A DNA stretch of 64,000 nt from Ancylomarina salipaludis (GTDB lineage Bacteria > Bacteroidota > Bacteroidia > Bacteroidales > Marinifilaceae). A program made the position numbers and the translations under genes. Within the stretch, counting starts at the first letter, position 1. The number at the start of each line of letters is the position of its first letter. The notes beneath the pieces are model-generated. The model worked only from the letters and a program-made list of their open reading frames with translations. It was not told the DNA's origin and ran no database searches. Location: assembly GCF_004122035.1 (NCBI RefSeq), contig NZ_SAXA01000006.1:124001-188000 (forward strand), read 5' to 3'. This document shows, piece after piece, positions 9,145 through 19,112 of this stretch.

Positions 9145-9708
9145 ATGCATAACGATATAAAACAAGCTTTAGAAGTCCTTAAAAAGGGAGGTGTAATCCT
9201 TTACCCAACCGATACAATTTGGGGTATTGGCTGTGATGCAACCAATGAAGAAGCAGTAAAAAGAGTTTACGAAATAAAGCAACGCGAGGATTCAAAATCG
9301 ATGTTGGTTTTAATGGAAAACCCAAACCGCATAAGCTCATATGTTGATGAGGTTCCTGAAATTGCTTTGGATTTAATTGAAGTTACAAATAAGCCAACAA
9401 CAATTATCTATTCCGGAGCCAAGAATCTTGCTAAGAATCTTATAAACTCAGATGGAAGCATTGGCATCCGAATTACGGAAGAAGCCTTTACTCAAGAGTT
9501 AATTCAACGCTTTCGTAAGCCAATTGTATCTACTTCGGCAAACATTAGTGGTGAGGCTCCTGCACAAAATTTTGCCGAAATCAATCCGGATATTATCAAT
9601 GCAGTAGATTATGTGGTTGAATACCGTCAAAATGAAACGACTAAAGCACAGGCTTCTAGTATTATCAAAATTGGAACCGATTGGGGGATTCAGATTATAC
9701 GGGAATAA
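9145..9708 (+). CDS. tsaC: Threonylcarbamoyl-AMP synthase
   Basis: Sua5/YciO/YrdC-family enzyme that makes threonylcarbamoyl-AMP from threonine, bicarbonate and ATP, the first step of t6A37 formation in ANN-decoding tRNAs. Motifs are 'GGVILYPTDTIWGIGCDATNEEAV', the nucleotide-binding 'KQREDSKSMLVLM' and 'VSTSANISGEAP'. At 187 residues it is the short TsaC form without the Sua5 C-terminal domain. It follows dapD by 18 bases and ends at a strong terminator shared with the convergent lipid kinase gene. Confidence 0.93.
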   Translation: MHNDIKQALEVLKKGGVILYPTDTIWGIGCDATNEEAVKRVYEIKQREDSKSMLVLMENPNRISSYVDEVPEIALDLIEVTNKPTTIIYSGAKNLAKNLINSDGSIGIRITEEAFTQELIQRFRKPIVSTSANISGEAPAQNFAEINPDIINAVDYVVEYRQNETTKAQASSIIKIGTDWGIQIIRE

Positions 9709-9734
9709 GTTATATCCGAAAGCCTTAAAAATAC

Positions 9735-9770
9735 AACAAGCCCTTAACTTTCAAAAGTTAAGGGCTTGTT
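9735..9770. terminator. Bidirectional terminator, tsaC / lipid kinase
   Basis: Seventeen-base complementary arms, 9735-9751 and 9754-9770 (ACAAGCCCTTAACTT and complement), centred on a tight turn that probably opens to a larger loop. It lies between two convergent genes. Confidence 0.88.
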
Positions 9771-9795
9771 ATTTGATGTAGATATATCAAAAACC

Positions 9796-10668
9796 TTAAT
9801 TCATTTTAACGACCTTAATTCTTCGTTTTAAAAGAGAAATATTCAAATCTTTAGTCATTGCCATAGGTTCTCCATCGAGGTGATAGGTTTTTGAATTCGA
9901 TTTAATAGTGAGTTCACTTGCTCTTAAATAGGTCATGTATTTTGAATTTTTAAGCTTACCTGTAAACATCTTGTAAACCAAAATCGGAGATAAAATCAAT
10001 GGGTATTTCTTCATTAATACCACCTCTAATAAACCATCATCGTATTTTGCCTCGGGTGCAATAATGGCATTATTCCCAAACTGCCGTGTATTAGCCAAAT
10101 AAATCCCCCAGAAATTTCCGGTAAGCTTAATCTGACCTAAAAAAAGTTCAACCTCAATCGGTTTATACGAAAAAAGACCTTTCAGAGTACAGTAGATATA
10201 TTTCTTAAGACCACGAAATTTACTCCCGTCAAAAAGGGATGCAACATGACTATCGAAACCCAAGCCGGCTACATTTATGGAATAATCATTATTCACTTTT
10301 GCAATATCAACCTCACGAATTTCCCCCTTCAGCATGTTGCAAATAAGATGTTCCACATTATTTGTGAAACCCAATTCCCGGGCAAATCCATTCCCCGATC
10401 CATTAGGTAAAACAGCTAAAACAAGCTCTTCGTGGGCAACTAAATGTTTTAATGTACAATTCACGCTGCCATCTCCGCCACAAATAACAACGACCTTGTA
10501 ATTCTTAATCTTATCGATAAAAAGATCGTTAAACTCCTGAAGACTTTGTGTTAAAACATAATCGATATCATGTCCGCTATTTTTTATTTGCTTGATGATA
10601 GTATCAGGCTTTTGCTTGCCGGAATTTGGATTGATAATAAAAAGGATATCGCGGGCTTCGATTTGCAT
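9796..10668 (-). CDS. Diacylglycerol kinase-family lipid kinase (DagK/YegS type)
   Basis: ATP-dependent lipid or sphingoid-base kinase of the DAGK_cat fold. Seen in order: 'FIINPNSGKQ' at the N-terminus, the nucleotide-binding 'VICGGDGSVNCTLKHL' (residues ~55-70), 'LAVLPNGSGNGFARELGF', then a C-terminal beta-sandwich with 'DGLLEVVLMKKYP' and 'HLDGEPM'. Length 290 is normal. It acts on a membrane lipid from the cytoplasm; whether the substrate is diacylglycerol, undecaprenol or a sphingoid base (common in this phylum) is open. It is separated from neighbours by a terminator downstream and about 175 bases upstream. Confidence 0.9.
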   Translation of the reverse strand: MQIEARDILFIINPNSGKQKPDTIIKQIKNSGHDIDYVLTQSLQEFNDLFIDKIKNYKVVVICGGDGSVNCTLKHLVAHEELVLAVLPNGSGNGFARELGFTNNVEHLICNMLKGEIREVDIAKVNNDYSINVAGLGFDSHVASLFDGSKFRGLKKYIYCTLKGLFSYKPIEVELFLGQIKLTGNFWGIYLANTRQFGNNAIIAPEAKYDDGLLEVVLMKKYPLILSPILVYKMFTGKLKNSKYMTYLRASELTIKSNSKTYHLDGEPMAMTKDLNISLLKRRIKVVKMN

Positions 10669-10843
10669 AGAACTGTTTTTAATTCAAAATATGAAAACTC
10701 ACACTCTCCTTGATAAACACGGAGAATGCTTGCTTATTGACAATCAGTGCCAAAAATAAAAGATTTTTGAATAAGTCAGCCTCAATGGCCGATAAGAAAT
10801 TTTAACTGGAAAATAAGAGGCTCTTAAAGGTTAGAACGGCGAC

Positions 10844-11578
10844 CTACCTATTTTTAACACGCACTTCTTTTTGAACCACATAAATATTGTAATCAGAAGT
10901 TCTATACTTTGCAACAACATTCACCAAGGTGTCAAGAACTTGACCATTATTAAAAAGAAAATCAGCTCGCCCTGATCCTTTTTCAGCAGATATGGCTTTT
11001 GCTCCAATAGGGATATATTTATTCTCAACCAAAGGGGTAATATAAAACTCCACATTCCTTGAATAATTATTCAGAAACATCTTTAAAGTAACTCTGTCCG
11101 ATTGAACAAATTGTTGAGATTCTATAGAAGGAAATATCTGTCGTAAACTCCCATTACGCTTATATTCTTTTAAACCAATTCCAGGTTCTCCTCGTCTGTA
11201 AGGTGTTTCAGCCCAAAGTTTTCCATTGGGATAGAACTTTCTCTGAACGCCATCTTTTTTATCATTCACATAGGGTGTTAAGGAATAAACCTGTCCATTT
11301 TTATGATATTTTTTTGCCATTCCATTTAACTCATCCCCCACATAAATAACCTCATCACTCAATTCTCCGGTATCATAATAAACACGGGCAACACCTTCCC
11401 TTATTCCATTTTTGTAAAAGGTCTCGGAGCTTAATTTCTCACCATTATACTTTTTCACCCAGCCTTCCAACACTTCTCCATCGTCATTTTTAACAAGGTT
11501 TTTTTGTGTCTTTGAAGAGTCACAAGCAAATAATAAGAAAATAGAGAGAATATAAAGAAATGGTTTCATTGGTTTCAA
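10844..11578 (-). CDS. Lipoprotein with YwqK/MORN-like repeats
   Basis: Probable lipoprotein: the N-terminus 'FLYILSIFLLFACDSS' has a lipobox-like L-F-A-C. Residues ~45-150 hold about five repeats of the form 'Y-x-N-G-x-x-x-x-x-x-x-Y', typical of the YwqK family (MORN-variant; often auto-labelled as an antitoxin on weak evidence). The C-terminal ~90 residues look like a beta-rich domain of unknown type. ATG codons at 11578 and 11569 are both possible starts. No toxin partner is adjacent, so I do not call it a toxin-antitoxin component. It is a single gene with ~125 bases on the upstream side. Confidence 0.8.
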   Translation of the reverse strand: MKPMKPFLYILSIFLLFACDSSKTQKNLVKNDDGEVLEGWVKKYNGEKLSSETFYKNGIREGVARVYYDTGELSDEVIYVGDELNGMAKKYHKNGQVYSLTPYVNDKKDGVQRKFYPNGKLWAETPYRRGEPGIGLKEYKRNGSLRQIFPSIESQQFVQSDRVTLKMFLNNYSRNVEFYITPLVENKYIPIGAKAISAEKGSGRADFLFNNGQVLDTLVNVVAKYRTSDYNIYVVQKEVRVKNR

Positions 11579-11704
11579 AGTCGGTTATGTCATAAAAATA
11601 AATAAAGCTAATGAATAATAAAATTAGAATTCAAATAATGGATTATCAATAAAGAATATGAACTTCATTTCATTCGACTAGAACTAAGCATTTGAGAGCC
11701 AATT

Positions 11705-12625
11705 TCAACCGATCCGTTTACGCTTTATTAAATAGGCTTGTAAAACATCTTTAAAGGGTTGGTGGATACCCGCCTCAACAAAATCGATAGCAAATTGACT
11801 ACACAACAATTTCATTTCATTATAAAAAGCAGTCTGCTTCTGAATAAAAGCATCACGTACTTCAGAAGGATTCAACTTGATGCTCTCACCTGTTTCCATA
11901 TCGATAAACTTTGATGGGCGATTGGCAAAATTGAACTTATTTTCCAAATCATGATCGGTAACAGCAAACAAAACCACCTCATGTTTATTATAACGCAAAT
12001 GCTGAAGAGCTTCTAATATTTCCTGAGGACTGTCATCCCCTATCAAATCAGAAAAAATAACGATTAACGAACGCTTATGAATGGCTTCGGCTAAAAGATG
12101 AATGTTTTTGGAGAACCTCGTCTTCCGATTTAAACCAAGCTCCTCTTTATTGTAAATTTTTAATAATTCCGCGTAAAGTCGCTGCGCATGTGCAAGGGAT
12201 AATTTTGCCGGAGTTAGCAATTCAACCTCATCCGAAAAAGTAGATAAACCAACCGCATCGCGTTGGTTCCGCAAAAGATGAATCAAAGCGGCAGAACAAA
12301 GCACTGAGAAGGCCATTTTAGAGACTTTCTTGTCCTGATAAGGGAAAAGCATAGATGATGAGTTATCAATCACCAAATGTGCTCTTAGGTTGGTCTCCTC
12401 TTCGAATTGTTTCACAAAAAGTTTATCACTTCGGGCATAGAGTTTCCAATCGACATGCTTGGTCGATTCACCTTTATTATACTGACGATGCTCAGCAAAC
12501 TCCACCGAGAAACCATGATAAGGACTTCGATGCAAGCCAAGAAGAAAGCCTTCAACAATTTGTTTAGCCATTAGCTCCAGATTATCAAATGCTTCAAACT
12601 CTATTAAATCAGATAATTGCTTCAT
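11705..12625 (-). CDS. DUF58 / vWA-like domain protein
   Basis: DUF58 protein with the hallmark 'GLHRSPYHGFSVEFAEHRQYNKGE' region followed by 'HVDWKLYARSDKLFVKQFEEE' (residues ~30-75). A von Willebrand A-like fold follows with a MIDAS-like 'LVIDNSSSMLFP' near residue 90. At 306 residues it is the short form without N-terminal membrane helices. In Bacteroidota such proteins are usually next to a MoxR ATPase and BatA/B genes (aerotolerance or respiratory complex maturation); here none of those is adjacent, which is unusual. Its role is unknown. The trxA gene lies upstream behind its own terminator, so this is a separate transcript. Confidence 0.88.
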   Translation of the reverse strand: MKQLSDLIEFEAFDNLELMAKQIVEGFLLGLHRSPYHGFSVEFAEHRQYNKGESTKHVDWKLYARSDKLFVKQFEEETNLRAHLVIDNSSSMLFPYQDKKVSKMAFSVLCSAALIHLLRNQRDAVGLSTFSDEVELLTPAKLSLAHAQRLYAELLKIYNKEELGLNRKTRFSKNIHLLAEAIHKRSLIVIFSDLIGDDSPQEILEALQHLRYNKHEVVLFAVTDHDLENKFNFANRPSKFIDMETGESIKLNPSEVRDAFIQKQTAFYNEMKLLCSQFAIDFVEAGIHQPFKDVLQAYLIKRKRIG

Positions 12626-12689
12626 GATTGTACTTGCCTACTAGTAATAAATTCAATAATTCCTTAACAGATTGATAATTCAAATTTGA

Positions 12690-12723
12690 CAAAAAAAAGG
12701 CATAGAAAAGAATTCTATGCCTT
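12690..12723 (-). terminator. Terminator after trxA
   Basis: Minus-strand stem AAGGCATAGAA / TTCTATGCCTT (12697-12707 with 12713-12723), then eight T residues on the minus strand (12690s). Confidence 0.9.
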
Positions 12724-12751
12724 AAATATGATTACGATGTTTTACTATGGC

Positions 12752-13069
12752 TTATAGTAAAGCATTCATTTTTTCAGCTATAGCTGTTTTTGGTACAGCA
12801 CCCACTTGCTTGTCAACAACCTCACCATTTTTTAAGAAAATAATGGTAGGAATGTTACGAATTCCAAACTTAGCAGCAGTTGCAGGACATGAGTCAACAT
12901 CAACTTTAGTTACTACAAATTTGCCATCGTAATCTTGAGCTAATTCATCTACGATTGGTCCAACCATTCTACATGGTCCACACCATTCAGCCCAAAAGTC
13001 AACCAATACAGGCTTATCAGATTTTAAAACAATCTCTTCGAAATTAGTATCATCTACTTTAATAGTCAT
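12752..13069 (-). CDS. trxA: Thioredoxin
   Basis: Cytoplasmic disulfide reductase, 105 residues. The active site WCGPC (Cys30 and Cys33) is in 'VDFWAEWCGPCRMVGP', with the cis-Pro motif 'RNIPTIIFLKNGEVV' and the usual alpha/beta thioredoxin fold order. No signal peptide. It starts at the only sensible ATG (13069). dnaE ends 92 bases upstream in the same direction, so trxA could be read from dnaE or from its own promoter in that gap. A good terminator follows. Confidence 0.96.
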   Translation of the reverse strand: MTIKVDDTNFEEIVLKSDKPVLVDFWAEWCGPCRMVGPIVDELAQDYDGKFVVTKVDVDSCPATAAKFGIRNIPTIIFLKNGEVVDKQVGAVPKTAIAEKMNALL

Positions 13070-13161
13070 GGTTTTTTTATTTTTTGGTTTATATCAGCCA
13101 GATACATCATACAAAACTGTCATATCTAGCTATCTAGAATGTTAATTTTTAAAGACGCAAT

Positions 13162-16100
13162 TTAGTTAATTTTGAAATCAATTTCAGAATTATTTTTAAA
13201 ATATTCTATCAATTCCGGAGAAAGTTTTACTTTACATGTCCTCGAAAACATTTTTAATTTCATTTTCCCCTCATCTACAATTACAAAATCAACAATTAAG
13301 TTTCCTTTATTATCTTCATGGGTTAAACAATTCTCCATCTCATTTACAATTTCCTGAGTTAAACTCATAAGAGGTATTGTAAGTGTAATTCGTTTTACTC
13401 TCTGCTCTAGAACATCAGATAACAGGCCAATTGACTTGATTTTATATTCCAATTCAGTTGAATCCTTCGGCCAGGTACGTTGTTGAACACGTCCGCTTAT
13501 AAACACGGATAATCCTTCAACAAAATAATTGTTGAATTCAAGAAAATCCTTACCAAAGAAAGGCAACTCATACGAATCTGTGAAATCCTCGATGTTAACA
13601 ATTGCAAAAGGATTACCCGTACGGGTAATACCACGGCGAATAGCCGTAACCATCCCAGCAATACTAATATCTTTATCCTTAAACTGAAGCATATCGGTTG
13701 AAAGCTCAGCCAATGATGCATTGCAAAATGAATCGATTTCCAAACGATAATCGTCAAGCGGATGAGCAGAAAGGTAAATCCCAATCAGCGCCTTTTCCTT
13801 GTTCAATCGCTCAAGTTTATTCCACTCGCCTGAACTCGGCACCTTAGGCGGTGTTACCACATAGTCCTCAACCCCTCCAAAAAGGGTTTGTTGAGCCATG
13901 GCCTTTTCAGATTGTAGCTTATTACCATATTTGGATAAAAGCTCTATAAAAGGCGTATCAAATTCATCACAGGCAAAATACTGACTGCGATTCAAATTAA
14001 AACTGTCAAAACCTCCGGACATAGCCAGATTCTCAAGTGTTCGTTTATTGACCGTTCTTAAATTAACACGTTCAACAAAATCGAATATATCCTTAAAGTC
14101 CCCCTTCTCTCTTTCTCTGATAATATCTTCAACGGCAGCCTCTCCAACCCCTTTTACCGCGGCCATACCAAAACGAACAGCACCTTCCTTGTTCACCGTA
14201 AAACGGAGATACGATTCATTAACATCAGGTCCTAATACAGGCAAACGCATACGCTTACACTCATCCATAAAAATGGTTACCTTTTCGATATCAGATAGGT
14301 TACGACTCAGAACTGCCGCCATAAATTCAGCAGGATAATGCGCTTTCAGATAACCTGTTTGATAGGCAATGTAGGCATAACAAACCGAGTGCGATTTATT
14401 AAATGCATATTGAGCAAAAGCTTCCCAGTCCGACCATATTTTATCAATCAGATCCTCAGCCTTTTCAATTTTTCGGATAACTTCCTTATCATCCTCAAGC
14501 TTCACCTTAAAGGTTTTACCTTTACCTTTCACTTCCTTCTCAAAGCCTTCCATAAATTCCTCGTTGGCAAGACACCCCTCGATAAATTGAACTTTCAGCT
14601 TATCCATTTCGGCTTTCTTCTTCTTACCCATCGCCTTACGCAACGAGTCAGACATACCACGTGTGAATCCCCCCAGCGCTCTGGACTGGAGCATCACCTG
14701 CTCCTGATAGACCGTAATACCGTAAGTATCCTTCAGATATTTTTCCATGATGGGATGATCATAGATAATCTCCTCGGTACCATGTTTACGATTTACAAAG
14801 TTGGGAATGTACTGCATTGGTCCCGGACGATAAAGTGCATTCATCGCCACAAGATCCTCAAAACGGTTCGGTTTAAGAGCCTTCAGGTGTTTCTTCATTC
14901 CCGGAGACTCAAACTGGAAAATACCTGTTGTTTCACCATGAGAGAAGAGTTCAAATGTCTTCTCATCATTAATAGGAATATCATCAATGACCACATCAAT
15001 TCCCTTGGACAACTTGATATTGGCTAAGGTATCCTTAATAATAGACAGAGTTTTCAATCCCAGAAAGTCCATCTTAAGCATGCCGACATCCTCAACAAAA
15101 CGACCATCGTACTGGGTCACCAGTAAATTGATACCCTTTACCTGCATAATAGGGATATGCTCAGTCAAATCATCACGCCCGATGAGAATACCACAGGCAT
15201 GCACCCCGGTCTGACGAACCGAGCCTTCCAAACTTTCAGCAAACCCCAGAGTTTGAGCCACAAGCTGATCATCAGAAGTTCGTTCTTTTTCTAGTTCCGG
15301 TTCCTCTTTAAAAGCCTTTGCCAAATTGACTTTAGGCCCATCCGGCACCAATTTAGCCAAACGATTCGCTTCAGACAAAGGCAATTTCAGAACACGTGCC
15401 ACATCCTTTATGGATGATTTGGCTGCCATGGTTCCAAACGTAACAATGTGAGACACTTTTTCGTGCCCGTATTTTTCAGTCACCCAATCCAACACCTGCT
15501 GACGACCATCGTCATCAAAGTCGATATCGACATCGGGCATGGAAATACGATCCGGATTCAGAAAACGCTCGAACAGCAAATCGTATTTAATTGGGTCTAT
15601 ATTGGTAATTTTAATGCAATAGGCTACAGCCGATCCCGCTGCAGAACCACGACCTGGCCCCACGATAACGCCCATCTCACGAGCGGCTTTAATAAAGTCC
15701 CAGGTGATCAGGAAGTAGCCCGGAAATCCCATCTTTTTAATGGTCTCCAGCTCAAAATCCAAACGCTCAACAATATCATTAGGCAGATCTTCTCCCCAAC
15801 GTTCGTGAGCCCCCTCATAAGCCAAATGACGTAAAAAAGCATCCGCATTTTCAAAGCCTTCCGGAATAGGGAAATCAGGCATCAATGGTGGAACATTCAA
15901 CTCGTAATTTTCCACTTTATCGGTAATTTCCTGAGTATTGGCAATGGCTTCAGGAACATCCGCAAAGAGCTCACTCATTTCAGCAGTGGTCTTCAAAAAC
16001 TCCTGCTTGGTATAACGCATTCGGGTTGGATCATCCAAATCCTTACCCGTATTCAAACAAATCAGAAGATCGTGCGCATCTGCATCTTCTTCATTTAGAA

Positions 16101-16752
16101 AATGAGAATCGTTGGTTGCAATTACTTTAACATCGTGCTTTTTCGAAAGCTCTAATATCTTCTTATTACACAACTCCTGATTATCGTATATATCTGCATT
16201 TTTAACGGGGTCATCCGTCTTGTGACGCATAATTTCCAGATAATAATCTTCACCAAACAAATTCTTATACCAGGTAATGGTCTCATCCAATTCAGCCCAT
16301 CGTTCATTCATGATATGCTGTGGCACTTCGCCACCCAGGCAAGCTGTTGAAATAATAAGTCCTTCATGATATTTCTCCAAAAGCTCTCTATCGATACGAG
16401 GCTTGTAATAGAAACCATCAACATAACCCAATGAAGCCAAGCGCATCAAATTATGATACCCTTGCTTGTTTTTTGCCAGGATGATTAAGTGATAACCAGA
16501 TCGGTCTTGCCTTTCACTCTTATCGAAACGCGAACGACGTGCCACATAAGCCTCAATTCCCAAAATAGGTTTAATCCCACTGGAGGTTGCTGCAGCATGA
16601 AACTCCTTAATCCCAAACATATTTCCGTGATCAGTCAGGGCAACAGCAGGCATGCCATCTTCCTTAACCTTATCGATCATGCGTTTAATTTTTGACGCAC
16701 CATCGAGAATGGAGTATTGAGAGTGAACGTGTAGATGTGTGAATTTGGTCAT
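13162..16752 (-). CDS. dnaE: DNA polymerase III subunit alpha
   Basis: Replicative polymerase, 1196 residues. The N-terminal PHP domain (~1-210) keeps the metal-binding pattern: 'HLHVHSQYS', 'ALTDHGNMFG', 'LGIEAY', 'YLEIMRHK' and 'ATNDSHFLNEEDADAHD', so PHP exonuclease chemistry may be retained. The polymerase core has 'GPGRGSAAGS' and the catalytic acidic motif 'PDVDIDFDDDGRQ' near residue 404, then 'YDGRFVEDVGMLKMDFLGL'. Helix-hairpin-helix 'AAVKGVGEAAVEDI' and the C-terminal OB fold ('ISIAGMVTAIRRGITRTGNPFAIVNIED' region) are present. It starts at the ATG directly before the PHP beta strand. It is followed by trxA; a TAAATTTG sequence at 16840-16847 (minus) could be its -7 element. Confidence 0.97.
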   Translation of the reverse strand: MTKFTHLHVHSQYSILDGASKIKRMIDKVKEDGMPAVALTDHGNMFGIKEFHAAATSSGIKPILGIEAYVARRSRFDKSERQDRSGYHLIILAKNKQGYHNLMRLASLGYVDGFYYKPRIDRELLEKYHEGLIISTACLGGEVPQHIMNERWAELDETITWYKNLFGEDYYLEIMRHKTDDPVKNADIYDNQELCNKKILELSKKHDVKVIATNDSHFLNEEDADAHDLLICLNTGKDLDDPTRMRYTKQEFLKTTAEMSELFADVPEAIANTQEITDKVENYELNVPPLMPDFPIPEGFENADAFLRHLAYEGAHERWGEDLPNDIVERLDFELETIKKMGFPGYFLITWDFIKAAREMGVIVGPGRGSAAGSAVAYCIKITNIDPIKYDLLFERFLNPDRISMPDVDIDFDDDGRQQVLDWVTEKYGHEKVSHIVTFGTMAAKSSIKDVARVLKLPLSEANRLAKLVPDGPKVNLAKAFKEEPELEKERTSDDQLVAQTLGFAESLEGSVRQTGVHACGILIGRDDLTEHIPIMQVKGINLLVTQYDGRFVEDVGMLKMDFLGLKTLSIIKDTLANIKLSKGIDVVIDDIPINDEKTFELFSHGETTGIFQFESPGMKKHLKALKPNRFEDLVAMNALYRPGPMQYIPNFVNRKHGTEEIIYDHPIMEKYLKDTYGITVYQEQVMLQSRALGGFTRGMSDSLRKAMGKKKKAEMDKLKVQFIEGCLANEEFMEGFEKEVKGKGKTFKVKLEDDKEVIRKIEKAEDLIDKIWSDWEAFAQYAFNKSHSVCYAYIAYQTGYLKAHYPAEFMAAVLSRNLSDIEKVTIFMDECKRMRLPVLGPDVNESYLRFTVNKEGAVRFGMAAVKGVGEAAVEDIIREREKGDFKDIFDFVERVNLRTVNKRTLENLAMSGGFDSFNLNRSQYFACDEFDTPFIELLSKYGNKLQSEKAMAQQTLFGGVEDYVVTPPKVPSSGEWNKLERLNKEKALIGIYLSAHPLDDYRLEIDSFCNASLAELSTDMLQFKDKDISIAGMVTAIRRGITRTGNPFAIVNIEDFTDSYELPFFGKDFLEFNNYFVEGLSVFISGRVQQRTWPKDSTELEYKIKSIGLLSDVLEQRVKRITLTIPLMSLTQEIVNEMENCLTHEDNKGNLIVDFVIVDEGKMKLKMFSRTCKVKLSPELIEYFKNNSEIDFKIN

Positions 16753-16919
16753 CGATATGGTTTAAAAAATTTTGGTTCTCATCTGAATCACTAGATATTC
16801 AATCTGTTGGAAATCTCGTTTTTCCCAATGTGATTCTGACAAATTTAATCTTTTCTTTAAACTTTTCTGTTGTTTTATTCCTGGGAAATCAATCGAAAAA
16901 ATCAATCTCCAGATAGGCG

Positions 16920-19112
16920 TTATTTCAACGAAACTTCAACTCTGAAATTAGGTGATTTCAATTGCTCCGGCATATTTCTTAAATCAGCAGTTTTCACATC
17001 GAAGGACCCAAGATCCAAGCTCAGGCTGTCCTGCATATAAACCTGCGAAACGGTATTCCTTTTTTGCAATAGATCTGAAAAATCTTGATTCAACTGATCC
17101 TCACCTACAAGTTTGATACAGCTGGCTGATAAACTAGCCCCTTCTTCCAGATTTGTATTGCTTTTCAGATAAGCAAGAAAATCCGGATTAGCCACAGCCC
17201 AGGCTTTTAGCTGATCATCTGAAACAGTCGGATAAGCCATCCCATTCGTATTGCAAAAGCTTTTAACTGATTTTTTAATCGCAAGCAATTCCTTTTCTTG
17301 CTGAAGACTGGTTTGCTGAACAAATGAAAATTTCAACTCTTTTTTCTTAGATAAAATGGTGGCAATCTTAGTTAAGTTCTTCTTCTGAACCGCATCCAGA
17401 CTATCCTGTAAATAATGAAAAGGGATGGTTTTGATACTCTCAGGATCTCCGCCTGCAAAATTCCCCAAAATATTGAAAGGCTGACTGGCTGTTTTAACCA
17501 GAAAATTCATCAAGGTTTTCCAAATTATCTTCCCGATTCTAAAATCAGGATCGGATGGATTACCCGATACAGGCAAATCAAAATCAATCAAATCATCTTT
17601 ATCTTTCAACAAATAAAGCGCCAAACGGACCGGTGCTTTTATGGTGTTTTTGTCCTTGGTTTTCTCACCAAAATCCAACTCCGAAATGCGAATATTATTT
17701 TCATTCTTCAACTGTGTACTCGTCATCTCGATACGGATTTTATAATTAAACTCCCCCTGTGTGATGGGGCGAGCAATATAAAACTCGGTATAAGGCGAAA
17801 AGCTCATCATCTCAAGATTTTCCACATGACTTTTAAAAGATACGGCCTTTAAATCTTTCAAACTAAAGGTACCTTCTCCGGCTGATCTTCCCGAGCCTTG
17901 AAGCTTCATTTCATATTTTAAAGGGATAGAATCGACCTGATCTGACAGTTTCCCCATGGCAATGCTAATATCCGACAGATCGTACACAAAATCACGATTC
18001 AAGGTGTTATCTGTAAAACTTAAGCGTCCATTACTCACCGAAATGCTATCCACTTTATAGAATAAATTTGTTATTGTATCAGTCTGAGCATTAATTGTAT
18101 CTGTCGCCAAAGAATCGACTTGCATCACAGGACTTAAAAACCTTTCAAAATTGCTCGATCCCTTATCCAAGCTGGCATAAATCTCAGGAGAATCGACATG
18201 GACCATCCCAATTTCAAAATGCGAAGTTCCCAGATTCAACGAATCCAAGGCAACATCAATACTTTTAGCTGCCAATAATTTCTTCTCATCTCCATCCTTC
18301 ATATCAAGACGATCAAGGTTCACCTGCCCTGACACAATTAAATCTGTCGGTTTATCCAAACTCCCCTTGAGTTTTATACTCGTATTTAGCTGCCCCGAAA
18401 TAGATGAGATATTGATATAATCTGTCAAATAAGCCTTGATAGGCTCCAAATCGATAGACTGCATAATCAGATCAATGGCATAAGCATTCTTACTATGATC
18501 CACATCAGCATTCACCCGAACCTTACCCTGATTTCCCATAGTAAAATCCACTCCCATTTCCGACTTTTCATTATTCCATGCGATCAATGGGAGTTCCAAA
18601 TCCATCTGCTTAAACTCGATGGTATTTTTCTTTAAAACATCGGTATACTTAAAAGAGCCATTCTTGAAATGAATATTCTCAATAGCAAACTTTAAGCTTT
18701 TTTTCTCATTGGGTTCTTCAACAACTGAATCTTGCTTGGGTATCATACTCTCGAAGTTAAAACCCAAACTATCCTGAATCACCGAAACATCTAAACCATC
18801 AAGGTAAATTTCAGAAAATGCATATTCACCGTTGATTAAATGCCAGGGTGAAAAGTTCACTTTCAGTTCATCAAAAGTCACAAAACGATCTCGTTTATCC
18901 GCTTCGAAAAGTTCAAATCCTTTTATCTTCAAAGCAACTTTCGCATAATTAAAATGCAATTCTCCAATGCTTAGTTTACGCCCCACAAGCTCTTCAGAAT
19001 TTTTAACCACCCAATATTTTACAAATGAGGAGAGAAAAAAGAAAAGAATAAATAAAAAAGCACAAACAGCAATAAGAATCTTTTTGCCACTGGATAATTG
19101 AAATTTCATCAT
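16920..19112 (-). CDS. AsmA-like DUF748 protein
   Basis: Large envelope protein of 730 residues. One N-terminal transmembrane helix ('ILIAVCAFLFILFFFLSSFVKYWVV', given as 8-35) is followed by a long beta-rich periplasmic region with 'FELFEADKRDRFVTFDELKVNFSPWHLINGEYAFSEIYLDG' features typical of AsmA/DUF748 repeats. The C-terminal half has the 'FDLPVSGNPSDPDFRIGKIIWK' signature of DUF748. AsmA-like proteins form periplasmic bridge-like beta grooves that move phospholipid between membranes; that role here is inference. ATG codons at 19112 and 19109 are both possible. It is monocistronic by spacing, downstream of a 320-base gap and upstream of dnaE. Confidence 0.85.
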   Translation of the reverse strand: MMKFQLSSGKKILIAVCAFLFILFFFLSSFVKYWVVKNSEELVGRKLSIGELHFNYAKVALKIKGFELFEADKRDRFVTFDELKVNFSPWHLINGEYAFSEIYLDGLDVSVIQDSLGFNFESMIPKQDSVVEEPNEKKSLKFAIENIHFKNGSFKYTDVLKKNTIEFKQMDLELPLIAWNNEKSEMGVDFTMGNQGKVRVNADVDHSKNAYAIDLIMQSIDLEPIKAYLTDYINISSISGQLNTSIKLKGSLDKPTDLIVSGQVNLDRLDMKDGDEKKLLAAKSIDVALDSLNLGTSHFEIGMVHVDSPEIYASLDKGSSNFERFLSPVMQVDSLATDTINAQTDTITNLFYKVDSISVSNGRLSFTDNTLNRDFVYDLSDISIAMGKLSDQVDSIPLKYEMKLQGSGRSAGEGTFSLKDLKAVSFKSHVENLEMMSFSPYTEFYIARPITQGEFNYKIRIEMTSTQLKNENNIRISELDFGEKTKDKNTIKAPVRLALYLLKDKDDLIDFDLPVSGNPSDPDFRIGKIIWKTLMNFLVKTASQPFNILGNFAGGDPESIKTIPFHYLQDSLDAVQKKNLTKIATILSKKKELKFSFVQQTSLQQEKELLAIKKSVKSFCNTNGMAYPTVSDDQLKAWAVANPDFLAYLKSNTNLEEGASLSASCIKLVGEDQLNQDFSDLLQKRNTVSQVYMQDSLSLDLGSFDVKTADLRNMPEQLKSPNFRVEVSLK

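Noticed and set aside
10844-11578. YwqK-type lipoprotein as an antitoxin of a toxin-antitoxin pair
   Set aside because: No toxin gene is adjacent, the protein is secreted, and the family name rests on weak automatic annotation.
14338-15027. Long plus-strand open frame of 229 codons opposite dnaE
   Set aside because: It is the antisense shadow of a well-supported dnaE coding frame; no start signal or family resemblance.
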